From Muribaculaceae bacterium (GTDB lineage: Bacteria > Bacteroidota > Bacteroidia > Bacteroidales > Muribaculaceae): a stretch of 41,334 nt of DNA. Position 1 is the stretch's first letter. Every line of letters starts with the position of its first letter. The stretch spans positions 1-41,334 of the forward strand of contig JAGAUN010000071.1 of assembly GCA_017620715.1 (NCBI GenBank), read 5' to 3'. This document shows, piece after piece, positions 26,526-34,422 of the stretch. A program made the translations under genes and the position numbers. Below the pieces are notes generated by a model. The model was given only the letters and a program-made list of their open reading frames with translations, was not told the DNA's origin and searched no databases.

Positions 26526-27455
26526 ATGAAAGCTATCAATATCATTGCTACTTTGCTGCTGGCGGGATTTACCTCAATGCCATCGGCCGCCTCTATGGCA
26601 ACCGCCCCCGATTCGATACCTTCTACTACAGCCGACACTATTGTGGTGACCCGGCCTGATACTGTCATAATCAGCACCCGCACTCCAATTGTGCGCAAGG
26701 GCACTCTGGTGCATCCGGAGCTTGACGAGAAAGTGATTGTGGGCAACGACACCGTGAGCATCATAATACCCGAACGCAATTTCGGGCGTTACGACCGCGG
26801 ACTTTTCAATTACCTCTTTATTCCCAAAGGGCAGTGGACGTTCGGCCTCATGGCCTCGTATGGCGAATTCGACGCTGACGATGTGGAGATACTCCAGGCG
26901 CTCAAAGATTTCGATTTCAAGGGCAAACAATATGCCATACGCCCGAGTGTGGCCTATTTCTTCCGCAGCAACCAGTGCGTGGGTCTGAAATTCGACTACA
27001 CACGCGGCGAGGCCGATCTTGGCCGTCTGGCCGTGAATCTCGGCGATGACCTGAGTTTCGACATTCACGACATAAGCTACTATTCGTCGAATTACTCGCT
27101 GGGTATCTTCTACCGCAACTATGTGGGATTGGGCCGCTCACGCCGCTTCGCCATATTCAATGAGGCATGCCTTTCGTTCGGCAGCGGCTCTTCGCGCTTC
27201 AAACGTCCGTATAACAATGAGATACGTGATACCCGTACCGACCTTACCGAAGTGGCGCTCAACTTCAGCCCCGGTCTGTGTATGTTTATTCTCGACAATA
27301 TCAGTTTCAACGTGTCGTTTGGCGTGTTTGGCGTGCATCTGCGCAACGAGAAGCAGGTGACCGACGGCGTGGAAGAGGGTTCGCGCTTCAGCAGCGGCGC
27401 CGACTTCCGCTTCAATCTTTTTAATATTAACTTCGGTATAGGCGTGCACATTTGA
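26526..27455 (+). CDS. Outer-membrane beta-barrel protein, paralogue B with N-terminal extension
   Basis: A 309-residue homologue of the preceding barrel. After a signal peptide (about 1-22), an extra Thr/Pro/Asp-rich segment (about 25-90) precedes the barrel, probably a periplasmic linker. The barrel part opens with Phe-Ile-Pro-Lys-Gly-Gln-Trp near residue 100. Shared with paralogue A are Tyr-Arg-Asn-Tyr-Val-Gly-Leu-Gly-x-Ser-x-Arg-Phe-x2-Phe-Asn-Glu, Pro-Gly-x2-Met-Phe, and the last strands with Phe-x-Phe-Asn-Leu-Phe-x3-Phe-Gly. The two are diverged tandem duplicates, not recent copies. The last gene of the operon starts one base after its stop. Confidence 0.78.
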   Translation: MKAINIIATLLLAGFTSMPSAASMATAPDSIPSTTADTIVVTRPDTVIISTRTPIVRKGTLVHPELDEKVIVGNDTVSIIIPERNFGRYDRGLFNYLFIPKGQWTFGLMASYGEFDADDVEILQALKDFDFKGKQYAIRPSVAYFFRSNQCVGLKFDYTRGEADLGRLAVNLGDDLSFDIHDISYYSSNYSLGIFYRNYVGLGRSRRFAIFNEACLSFGSGSSRFKRPYNNEIRDTRTDLTEVALNFSPGLCMFILDNISFNVSFGVFGVHLRNEKQVTDGVEEGSRFSSGADFRFNLFNINFGIGVHI

Positions 27456-27456
27456 T

Positions 27457-29073
27457 ATGAATTACAGATTTCTTAAGATTTTAGCCGGTGCTACATTGCT
27501 GTTCACCGCATCGTGTATATCCAACGACCTTCCCTATCCGTGGGTACAACCCAATGTATCTGAATTTGTGGTGGCAAGCACCGATGCTCAGGGCCATCAG
27601 CTGCTCAGCGGGCCGGTAGAAGTTGATTCGGCAACCCGCACCATCACAATACCCCTTACCGAATGGGCCGACATCCGGGCCGTGAAAGTGGAGCAGGTGA
27701 AACTCTCCGACGGCTCTACATGCCTCGACCCCGAGGTGTTTGACACCCCGCTCAACCTCACCCAGCCGGTCAAAGTTGCATTCTCGCTATACGAGCGTGT
27801 GTATGAATGGACTATCGTGGCCGAGCAGACCATTGACCGCTTCTTTACCGTAGCATCGCAGGTAGGCAAAGCCCAGATTGACCCCGAGTCCCATACCGTT
27901 AAGGCCCTTGTGCCTATGGAGCAGCCGCTCACCGACATATTGGTGCGCACGCTTAAACTGGGTAGCCCATTGGCTACAATGACCCCCGACATTGTAGGGC
28001 AGCATATAGATTTCACATCACCCGTAGAGGTGACAGTCGATGAGTTCGGCCAATCAACCACATGGACAATCTCTGTTGAGCAGACCGACGTGAGCGTTTC
28101 TCTCGACCGTGTCGACGCCTGGACTGAGGTGGCATGGGTTTATGCGAGCGCCGAGGTTGGCAAGAGCAACGGCTTTGAGTACCGTGCTGCCGATGCCGAG
28201 GAGTGGATTATGGTGCCCGAGGCATGGATTACACACGACGGCGGTGCCTTCTCGTGCTGCCTGCGCGACCTTCAGCCTCAGTCGCAGTACACTGTAAGAG
28301 CATACTCCGACGAGGATACCAGTGTGGAAGTGGAATTCACCACCGGCGAAAACGTTCAGCTCCCCAATTCTTCATTCGAGAACTGGTGGCTCGATGGAAA
28401 AGTATGGAAACCTTGGGCACAGGACGGCGAATCGTTCTGGGATACCGGCAACCGTGGAGCAGCCACCCTCGGGCAGAGCAACTCCATACCGTTGGCCGAT
28501 GCAGCCTCGCCTACAGGCTATCGCGGAGCCGAGTTGCAGACAAAATTCATAGGCGTATCGGTGCTCGGCAAACTTGGTGCAGGCAATCTCTTTGCCGGCT
28601 CTTATGTGCGCACCGACGGCACTAACGGCATACTTGATTTCGGTCGTCCTTTCACTCAGCGACCCACTGCCGTGAAAGCCCGTATTGAGTATACCCCCGT
28701 GGCAATCACGCATGCGAGCAAGAATAATCCCGACTTCACCCACATGATAGGTCAGCCTGATACCTGTGTGGTATGGGCCGCATTGACCGATATGGATGCC
28801 CCCTACGAGATACGTACCAAACCTACCGAACGTCAGCTCTTCAATCCTGAAAATCCCGGAGTGATAGCTTACGGTATCTACCAGAACGGCAACGCTACCA
28901 ATGGCTATATCGATATAATAGTGCCGCTTGATTACAAGGCTACCGACCGGGTTCCCACATATCTGCTTGTCACAGCGTCGGCCAGCAAATATGGCGATTA
29001 CTTTACGGGCGGTAACGGTTCGGTGCTCAAAATAGTAAGCTACGAATTGCTTTACAACTACGTAGAGCCGTAA
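27457..29073 (+). CDS. PCMD domain surface lipoprotein with repeated beta-sandwich modules
   Basis: A 538-residue lipoprotein with Phe-Thr-Ala-Ser-Cys (lipidated Cys20). Two tandem beta modules (about 30-130 and 130-215) each end in Trp-Thr-Ile-x-Val-Glu/Ala-Glu-Gln, a pattern common in Bacteroidetes surface proteins. A fibronectin-III-like module follows (about 220-300, ending Tyr-Thr-Val-Arg-Ala-Tyr...Glu-Phe-Thr-Thr-Gly). The C-terminal ~235 residues match PCMD (Asn-Ser-Ser-Phe-Glu-Asn-Trp near its start, Asn-Leu-Phe-Ala-Gly-Ser-Tyr, Phe-Gly-Arg-Pro-Phe). It shares the PCMD part with the first gene of the run but has no DUF4493. It is the last gene of the operon and is followed by a strong terminator. 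Confidence 0.83.
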   Translation: MNYRFLKILAGATLLFTASCISNDLPYPWVQPNVSEFVVASTDAQGHQLLSGPVEVDSATRTITIPLTEWADIRAVKVEQVKLSDGSTCLDPEVFDTPLNLTQPVKVAFSLYERVYEWTIVAEQTIDRFFTVASQVGKAQIDPESHTVKALVPMEQPLTDILVRTLKLGSPLATMTPDIVGQHIDFTSPVEVTVDEFGQSTTWTISVEQTDVSVSLDRVDAWTEVAWVYASAEVGKSNGFEYRAADAEEWIMVPEAWITHDGGAFSCCLRDLQPQSQYTVRAYSDEDTSVEVEFTTGENVQLPNSSFENWWLDGKVWKPWAQDGESFWDTGNRGAATLGQSNSIPLADAASPTGYRGAELQTKFIGVSVLGKLGAGNLFAGSYVRTDGTNGILDFGRPFTQRPTAVKARIEYTPVAITHASKNNPDFTHMIGQPDTCVVWAALTDMDAPYEIRTKPTERQLFNPENPGVIAYGIYQNGNATNGYIDIIVPLDYKATDRVPTYLLVTASASKYGDYFTGGNGSVLKIVSYELLYNYVEP

Positions 29074-29099
29074 CAGCCAATTCTCCCATACAATAGTCT

Positions 29100-29131
29100 A
29101 CGGGCTGCATGCTTAACGGCATGCAGCCCGT
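29100..29131. terminator. Bidirectional terminator between the PCMD operon and radC
   Basis: A perfect 13-bp stem (29100-29112 with 29119-29131) closes a 6-base loop. It lies 26 bases after the plus-strand stop at 29073 and 28 bases beyond the minus-strand radC stop at 29160. On the plus side GGTGTTTCTTTA follows; the minus side has no T-tract. Confidence 0.7.
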
Positions 29132-29159
29132 GGTGTTTCTTTATGTGTGAAAGGGTTGA

Positions 29160-29870
29160 TTACAGACGCCCGTTGTCAGCGTAGGAGTAGAAGCCGTCGG
29201 TGCCTATTATGAGATGGTCGAGCACCTTGATGTCGAGCAGTTCGGCTGCGGCCTTGATTTTGCGTGTGAGTGCGTCGTCTTGGCCCGATGGTGAGAGTTG
29301 GCCTGATGGATGGTTGTGCACCAGAATCATACCGCAGGCAAGAGCCTCGACGGCGTGCTTTATTATCAGCTTTGTCTCCACGTATGTGGCCACAGTGCCG
29401 CCGCGGCTTATACACTCGAAGCTCAATACGCGGTTGGCGCGGGAAAGCAGCATAACCCAGAATTCTTCAGTCGGCAGATTGTAAAACTGTTCGCTTATCA
29501 CCTTGTAGGCATCTTCGGCACAAGTGATTTTGGGCATACGCGCCGGCTCTTCGTCGCGCATACGTCGCGCAAGTTCGAGCGCCGCTGCTATACCGACAGC
29601 TTTGGCCGGCCCGATGCCACGGAACTGTGCCTGCATACCGGCTATCGACATGTGTGAAAGGCGCGTGAGGCTGCCGCCGCACGACTGGAGTATCTCCGCA
29701 CTCAACTCGGTCACGGGTTTGCCGGGCAATCCCGCTCCTATCACAATGGCAAGCAGCTCCGATGTGCTGAGATTGCGTACCCCTTTGGCTATGGCTTTTT
29801 CGCGCGGCTTGTCGTCGTCGGCCATGAGCGATATGCTCATCTTGCCGCTATACTCCTGAGAGGTATCCAT
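29160..29870 (-). CDS. radC: RadC family JAB-domain protein
   Basis: A 236-residue RadC-family protein. The N-terminal ~110 residues hold a helix-hairpin-helix-like region (Phe-Arg-Gly-Ile-Gly-Pro-Ala-Lys-Ala near 83-91). The C-terminal JAB/JAMM domain carries the zinc motif His-Asn-His-Pro-Ser-Gly at 185-190 and Asp198. The family name came from a repair phenotype later assigned elsewhere. Actual function is uncertain; a metal-dependent hydrolase acting on DNA is one idea. It is the last gene of a four-gene minus-strand run, starting 2 bases after the glycosyltransferase stop. Confidence 0.92.
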   Translation of the reverse strand: MDTSQEYSGKMSISLMADDDKPREKAIAKGVRNLSTSELLAIVIGAGLPGKPVTELSAEILQSCGGSLTRLSHMSIAGMQAQFRGIGPAKAVGIAAALELARRMRDEEPARMPKITCAEDAYKVISEQFYNLPTEEFWVMLLSRANRVLSFECISRGGTVATYVETKLIIKHAVEALACGMILVHNHPSGQLSPSGQDDALTRKIKAAAELLDIKVLDHLIIGTDGFYSYADNGRL

Positions 29871-29872
29871 AT

Positions 29873-30877
29873 CTATTTACCTTTGCGAAGTGCTATCTCC
29901 TCTTCAATGTCGCGTCCTTTGCCCAATACAATCTTGGTGAAATAGGCGCGTATAAAGCCTGTGCCATAGCCTATAAGTTGCACGGCCGCTGCCGGCACGG
30001 CAAGCACCCCTACTTTCATGGAACGGCTCTTAACAGTGGCTGCAATCAGTATGGCAAGTGCGTAAATGCCCAGCGGCAGAAACCACCACGGCGACACCAC
30101 TATGCCTAATATTATCATAATCAGCGCCAGCACTACCGCCATGGCAGGTAATACATGCACCAATTTGAGCGAGCCGGGGTATAGCAGCTTCAATGTGATG
30201 CGTGAACGCCCGAACACATGCACCTGACGCCAGAATTTCTTGAAATCGACGCGGCGCTTGTGAAACACATATGCCTCACGTATAAGGCAGCAGTCGAATC
30301 CGGCGTTGCGTATGCGTGTCGACATATCTATATCTTCTGAAAACATCTCACGGAAGCCCCCTACGCGTTGGTACACGTTGCGGGTATAGCCCATGTTGAA
30401 CGAGCGCGGCACGAACTTTTCCATTTGCACTTTGCCACCGCGTATACCCCCTGTCGTAAGAAAGGAGGTCATGGCAAAGCCTATGGCTTTTTGCACGGGG
30501 CTGAACGACGAGTGCGTGGCATCGGGGCCTCCGAAGCACTGTGTGTTTGGGGGCAGTTGCTTCAGCTCGCGTTCGAGATTCTCGAAATAGTCGGCCGGAA
30601 TGAGACAGTCGCTGTCAAAAAATATCAGCCATTCGCCCGAGCTGTGCTCTATCCCGTAGTTGCGTGCTATCGAGCGTCCCTCGTTGTCTTTGTAGAAGTA
30701 CTGTAACTTAAGGTCGTGGGAGTATTTCTTGCACACATCGCCACAAGGCATTGTCGAACCGTCTTCCACTATTATCACTTCAAAATCTTTGAAAGTTTGT
30801 TTGGTGAGGCTCTGCAGAAGTTCTTCTACCTCGTCGATACGGTTGTAAACCGGGATAATTACAGAGTATTTTGGCAT
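29873..30877 (-). CDS. Family 2 glycosyltransferase with C-terminal membrane segments
   Basis: A 334-residue inner-membrane enzyme. The GT-A domain (about 1-230) begins Tyr-Ser-Val-Ile-Ile-Pro-Val-Tyr-Asn and shows Val-Glu-Asp-Gly-Ser, Asn-Glu-Gly-Arg-Ser-Ile-Ala-Arg-Asn, the DxD-like Phe-Phe-Asp-Ser-Asp-Cys, and Ser-Glu-Asp-Ile-Asp-Met. Two or three hydrophobic segments (about 235-310) anchor it, and the C-terminus is basic. The donor is unknown. Transfer onto a lipid carrier or surface glycan is likely from the membrane anchoring. It lies 15 bases after nspC and 2 bases before radC. Confidence 0.88.
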   Translation of the reverse strand: MPKYSVIIPVYNRIDEVEELLQSLTKQTFKDFEVIIVEDGSTMPCGDVCKKYSHDLKLQYFYKDNEGRSIARNYGIEHSSGEWLIFFDSDCLIPADYFENLERELKQLPPNTQCFGGPDATHSSFSPVQKAIGFAMTSFLTTGGIRGGKVQMEKFVPRSFNMGYTRNVYQRVGGFREMFSEDIDMSTRIRNAGFDCCLIREAYVFHKRRVDFKKFWRQVHVFGRSRITLKLLYPGSLKLVHVLPAMAVVLALIMIILGIVVSPWWFLPLGIYALAILIAATVKSRSMKVGVLAVPAAAVQLIGYGTGFIRAYFTKIVLGKGRDIEEEIALRKGK

Positions 30878-30892
30878 AATGGTGGAGTGGGT

Positions 30893-32023
30893 TTACGACA
30901 TGCGTGATTCGTAATCGTGATAGTCAAATCGGCGCAGATACCGACACTCGCCGCCGGTATCGCATATCACTATGTCGGGGTGATGTAATCCGTTAAACAT
31001 TGTGGTCTTCACTGTGGTGTAGTGATTCATATCTTCCAGGCGCAAGCGCTGTCCGGCTTTCAGTTCCGAAGCAAACCACCACGGACCGCAGTAATCGCCG
31101 CTAAGGCAGGAGTTGCCTCCAAGACGATACGCTATGGCCTCCGGCGACTCTTCAACGCTCTCGGTAATAGCAGGCTGATAAGGCATCTCGAGAGTGTCGG
31201 GCATGTGGCAGGCAAACGATGCATCGATTATGGCAGTGCGTATGCCTTGGTTTTCAACCACATCAACCACGCTTGTGACCAGATCGCCCGTGCGCCAGGT
31301 AAAGGCGCTTCCGGGCTCGAGTATAATCTCCAGATGGGGGTGTCGGCGTCGGAAATCGCAGAGCAGCCGTACCAGATGGTCGGTGTCGTATCCCTCGCGT
31401 GTCATCAGATGGCCGCCGCCCATATTCACCCATTTGATATGCGGCAGAATATAACCGAACTGCTCTTCGAATGCACCGAGCACCTTTTCCAAATCGTAGG
31501 AGGTAGACTCGCAGAGCGAATGGAAGTGCAAGCCCTCTATATGGGGAGGTATCTCACCTGAAATCTGCTCGGCGGTTACGCCGAAACGCGAGCCGGGAAG
31601 TGCAGGATTATATTTGTCGGTTTCAATCACCGAGCACTGTGGGTTCACGCGCAGACCGGTCGAAACGCCGGCTTCCAGTGCCATTGGGCCGAAACGGCGA
31701 AGTTGGTCAAGGGAGTTGAAGGTGATGTGCGATGAGCCTTTTAGGTACTCTCCGATTGTGTCGGGCGTATAGGCCGGAGTATAGGTGTGGGCCTTCTTGC
31801 CGAGATGGCGCAGGCCGAGCTGAAGTTCATTGAGCGATGAGGCAGTAAATTCCACATTATACTCGCGGAATATGTCGAAAGTGCGCCACAAGGCATTGGC
31901 CTTGAATGCCATGATGATACGTGCGCCGCTCCGACGGCTCACATCTGTTATGAGGTCGAGATTGCGGCGCAGTTTCTCCTCATATACTATATAATAAGGT
32001 GTAGGCAGTGAAGATTCTTTCAT
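30893..32023 (-). CDS. nspC: Carboxynorspermidine / carboxyspermidine decarboxylase
   Basis: PLP-dependent alanine-racemase-fold decarboxylase that makes spermidine or norspermidine from the carboxylated precursor, in the alternative polyamine route used by many gut Bacteroidetes. The 376-residue product has the PLP lysine at 41 (Ala-Phe-Lys-Ala-Asn). It has His-Phe-His-Ser-Leu-Cys-Glu, Asn-Met-Gly-Gly-Gly-His, Glu-Pro-Gly-Ser-Ala-Phe and the second-half Gly-Asp-Tyr-Cys-Gly motif. The length and the Ser-Leu-Cys-Glu segment fit NspC rather than DAP or arginine decarboxylase. Its partner carboxyspermidine dehydrogenase is not in the window. The ATG overlaps the helicase stop by four bases. Confidence 0.93.
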   Translation of the reverse strand: MKESSLPTPYYIVYEEKLRRNLDLITDVSRRSGARIIMAFKANALWRTFDIFREYNVEFTASSLNELQLGLRHLGKKAHTYTPAYTPDTIGEYLKGSSHITFNSLDQLRRFGPMALEAGVSTGLRVNPQCSVIETDKYNPALPGSRFGVTAEQISGEIPPHIEGLHFHSLCESTSYDLEKVLGAFEEQFGYILPHIKWVNMGGGHLMTREGYDTDHLVRLLCDFRRRHPHLEIILEPGSAFTWRTGDLVTSVVDVVENQGIRTAIIDASFACHMPDTLEMPYQPAITESVEESPEAIAYRLGGNSCLSGDYCGPWWFASELKAGQRLRLEDMNHYTTVKTTMFNGLHHPDIVICDTGGECRYLRRFDYHDYESRMS

Positions 32024-34338
32024 GATACTATCGTGAAACGTGCGAATTTGAGCAGAAGCACTCTGGTGCCGAGGCTGTCGAACTCTACCTTTATACGTGC
32101 TTCGGGCATTGATGTGTCGATAGACACTATTGTGCCTTTGCCGAAACGGGAGTGCTCTATGCGCAGTCCCTCGGCAAGTTCATTGACGGTGTGTATACCC
32201 TCGGCGATGTTCCCCTCTGTTGTGGCGGAGGGTCGGCGAGGAGCAGATGCCGAGGTGGCATTGAGCGGACGCAGGTTGGGGGGGGGGGCCGGTGCGGGCT
32301 GTCGCATTCTGTTATATGATGGCTCGCTCTGCGTATGCAACGGCTTCAGTGCGGTGGAATCGATTTTTAGGTATTGCGGGTCGATGTCCGATATGAATGG
32401 CGATGGCGAGGTGGCACAGGTCTGACCGTTGCGGTATCGGGTAGTGGCGTAGCTCATCATGCAGAAATTGCGCGCGCGGGTTATGGCCACATAGAGCAGT
32501 CGGCGCTCCTCCTCCATCTCTTCAAGCGAATTACAGGCCATGGCCGAGGGGAAGAGGTCGCGTTCTACACCCACAATAAATACATTGTTGAATTCCAAGC
32601 CTTTGGCTGCATGCACCGTCATCATGGTCACGCGTTCCATAGCTTCGCCTTCATCGGCCTTGTCCTGGTCGGTAGCCAGTGATACTTCGGCCAGGAAGTC
32701 GTTGAGGCTCACCGCCTCCGAGCCCTCTTCGGTTCGGTTTTCCACAAATTCCTTTGCACCGGCAAGAAGCTCGTTGATGTTTTCCTGTTTCGACAGATTT
32801 TCGGGTGTGCGCTCGGTGAGCAGCATGGCGAGCAGACGCGTGCGCCCAACTATGAGGCGCGCCATCTCATCGGCATTGCGGCCTGCCTGATTGGCTTCGA
32901 CAAACTCCTCAATCATCGACCGGAATTCAGTTACCTTTCTGATAGCGGCCGACTTAAGCCCCGCATCGTCGCTCTCCAACGAGCATATCACGCTCCAGAT
33001 GCTGCAATTGTCTTCGATGCCTCTGCGCAGCAATCGGTTTACGGTGGTGTCGCCTATTCCGCGGCCGGGCACGTTGATTACACGGCGCAATGCCTCGTCG
33101 TCGTCGGGATTGACGGCCAGGCGCAGGTATGCAATCACATCCTTCACCTCCTTGCGTTGGTAAAACGACAGACCGCCATATATTCTGTACGGTATATTGC
33201 GTTTGCGCAGCGACTCCTCAAGCACACGGCTCTGAGCGTTGGTGCGGTAGAGTATGGCAAACTCCTCGAGCGAGTCGTGGGTGCGCATCCTTACCTGCGA
33301 GATGCGGTTGGCCACCACGTAGCCCTCCTCATAGTCGCTGTAGCTTTGCACCACCTCAATCAGATTGCCTTTAGAATTGGTAGAGAACACCTGCTTGGGT
33401 ATCTGGCGGGTGTTTTTTTCAATGAGGGTATTGGCTGCCCCTATGATGTTTTGCGTGGAGCGATAGTTCTGTTCGAGTTTGAATGTGCGTATTGACGGGT
33501 ACTCGCGCTTGAGGTTGAGTATATTGGTGATGTTGGCGCCGCGAAATGAGTAGATACTCTGGGCATCGTCGCCCACCACGCATATCCGGCCCGAGCGGCG
33601 GCAAAGCATGCTCACTATGTTGTGCTGGGCGAAGTTGGTGTCCTGATACTCGTCGACCAGCAGGTAACGGAAAAATTCCTGATAGTGGCTGAGAAGGTCG
33701 GGATTGTCGCGCAGCAGAATGTTCATATAGTAGAGCAGGTCGTCGAAATCCATGGCTCCGGCGTTGAAACAGCGATCGCGGTACACACGGTATATCTCAT
33801 GCAGACGTGGGCGTCGGGCACGGCGGTCGGCCTCCATCAGGTCGGCATTTATGGCATATTTGCCGGGCGAAATCAAGGCGTTTTTTGCTGTGGAGATTGC
33901 CGACATGACCGTTGATACCTTATACAGCTTGTCGTCGAGATCCATATCCTTGATTATACTTTTCAGGAGCGACTTGCTGTCGGCTGCATCGTATATTGTG
34001 AAGTTCGGTTTATAGCCGAGGCGGTCGGCATGGCGGCGCAGCAACTTTGCAAATATAGAGTGGAAGGTACCCATCCATAATTGCGATGCAGTGCGGTTGC
34101 CGGTAAGCTGCTCAATACGCTCGCGCATCTCGCGGGCCGCTTTGTTGGTAAAGGTGAGGGCTACGAGGCGCCATGGCTCGTAGCCGTTGGCGAGCAGATG
34201 CACTATCTTATAGGTGAGCACTCTCGTTTTGCCCGAGCCGGCGCCGGCTATCACCAACTGAGGGCCGGAGATATACTCTACGGCAGCGCGTTGTTGCGGA
34301 TTGAGGTCGTTTAGATATGAAGAGTCGGTTTCGCTCAT
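32020..34338 (-). CDS. UvrD/PcrA-like superfamily 1A DNA helicase
   Basis: A 772-residue 3'-5' helicase for mismatch and excision repair and removal of RecA or stalled polymerase. Motifs in order: Gln motif (Asn-Pro-Gln-Gln-Arg near 13-17), Walker A Gly-Ala-Gly-Ser-Gly-Lys-Thr at 32-38, Walker B Asp-Glu-Tyr-Gln-Asp, motif IV Gln-Asn-Tyr-Arg-Ser-Thr, Thr-Val-His-Ala-Ala-Lys-Gly-Leu-Glu, and Val-Ala-Ile-Thr-Arg-Ala. After the motor core, a Pro/Ala/Ser linker (about 660-720) contains an 11-base C-run (see the repeat entry). A Tudor-like module (about 725-772) follows, the part that in PcrA/UvrD contacts RNA polymerase. A clear promoter lies 26 bases upstream of the ATG. It heads the helicase-nspC-glycosyltransferase-radC run. 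Confidence 0.93.
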   Translation of the reverse strand: MSETDSSYLNDLNPQQRAAVEYISGPQLVIAGAGSGKTRVLTYKIVHLLANGYEPWRLVALTFTNKAAREMRERIEQLTGNRTASQLWMGTFHSIFAKLLRRHADRLGYKPNFTIYDAADSKSLLKSIIKDMDLDDKLYKVSTVMSAISTAKNALISPGKYAINADLMEADRRARRPRLHEIYRVYRDRCFNAGAMDFDDLLYYMNILLRDNPDLLSHYQEFFRYLLVDEYQDTNFAQHNIVSMLCRRSGRICVVGDDAQSIYSFRGANITNILNLKREYPSIRTFKLEQNYRSTQNIIGAANTLIEKNTRQIPKQVFSTNSKGNLIEVVQSYSDYEEGYVVANRISQVRMRTHDSLEEFAILYRTNAQSRVLEESLRKRNIPYRIYGGLSFYQRKEVKDVIAYLRLAVNPDDDEALRRVINVPGRGIGDTTVNRLLRRGIEDNCSIWSVICSLESDDAGLKSAAIRKVTEFRSMIEEFVEANQAGRNADEMARLIVGRTRLLAMLLTERTPENLSKQENINELLAGAKEFVENRTEEGSEAVSLNDFLAEVSLATDQDKADEGEAMERVTMMTVHAAKGLEFNNVFIVGVERDLFPSAMACNSLEEMEEERRLLYVAITRARNFCMMSYATTRYRNGQTCATSPSPFISDIDPQYLKIDSTALKPLHTQSEPSYNRMRQPAPAPPPNLRPLNATSASAPRRPSATTEGNIAEGIHTVNELAEGLRIEHSRFGKGTIVSIDTSMPEARIKVEFDSLGTRVLLLKFARFTIVS
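32278..32288 (-). repeat. C11 homopolymer inside the helicase gene
   Basis: Eleven consecutive G on the plus strand (C11 in the coding strand) cover codons 684-687, Ala followed by three Pro, in the linker before the Tudor-like end. Adding or losing one base would place a stop just before the C-terminal module: TGA after insertion, TAG after deletion. The length given here keeps the frame open. Confidence 0.9.
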
Positions 34339-34352
34339 ATATGATTGGCTCG

Positions 34353-34387
34353 ATTGGAGGATGCAAATTTACGCATATCCCTCCAAT
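34353..34387. repeat. Inverted repeat overlapping the helicase promoter
   Basis: ATTGGAGG (34353-34360) and CCTCCAAT (34380-34387) pair perfectly, and inside them ATGC (34361-34364) pairs with GCAT (34373-34376), with a 3-base bulge. The repeat is centred on the -7 box. It may be an operator, or a weak terminator for the upstream glycosyltransferase. Confidence 0.5.
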
Positions 34388-34395
34388 CTCACAAA
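34364..34395 (-). promoter_or_regulatory. Promoter of the helicase-nspC-glycosyltransferase-radC run
   Basis: On the minus strand TTTG (34392-34395) is followed after 20 bases by TAAATTTG (34364-34371), a perfect -7 box. The predicted start near 34357 leaves a leader of about 19 bases before the ATG at 34338. It lies 27 bases after the stop of the upstream glycosyltransferase. Confidence 0.67.
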
Positions 34396-34422
34396 TATTC
34401 CGAAGCGGTATCGGGCAACGCC

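Noticed and set aside
23125-29073. A SusCD-type polysaccharide utilisation locus
   Set aside because: No TonB-dependent receptor, SusD-like protein, glycoside hydrolase or hybrid two-component regulator is present.
32020-34338. The helicase as a Rep or AddA-type enzyme
   Set aside because: The length, motif order and Tudor-like C-terminal end fit UvrD/PcrA; there is no nuclease domain.
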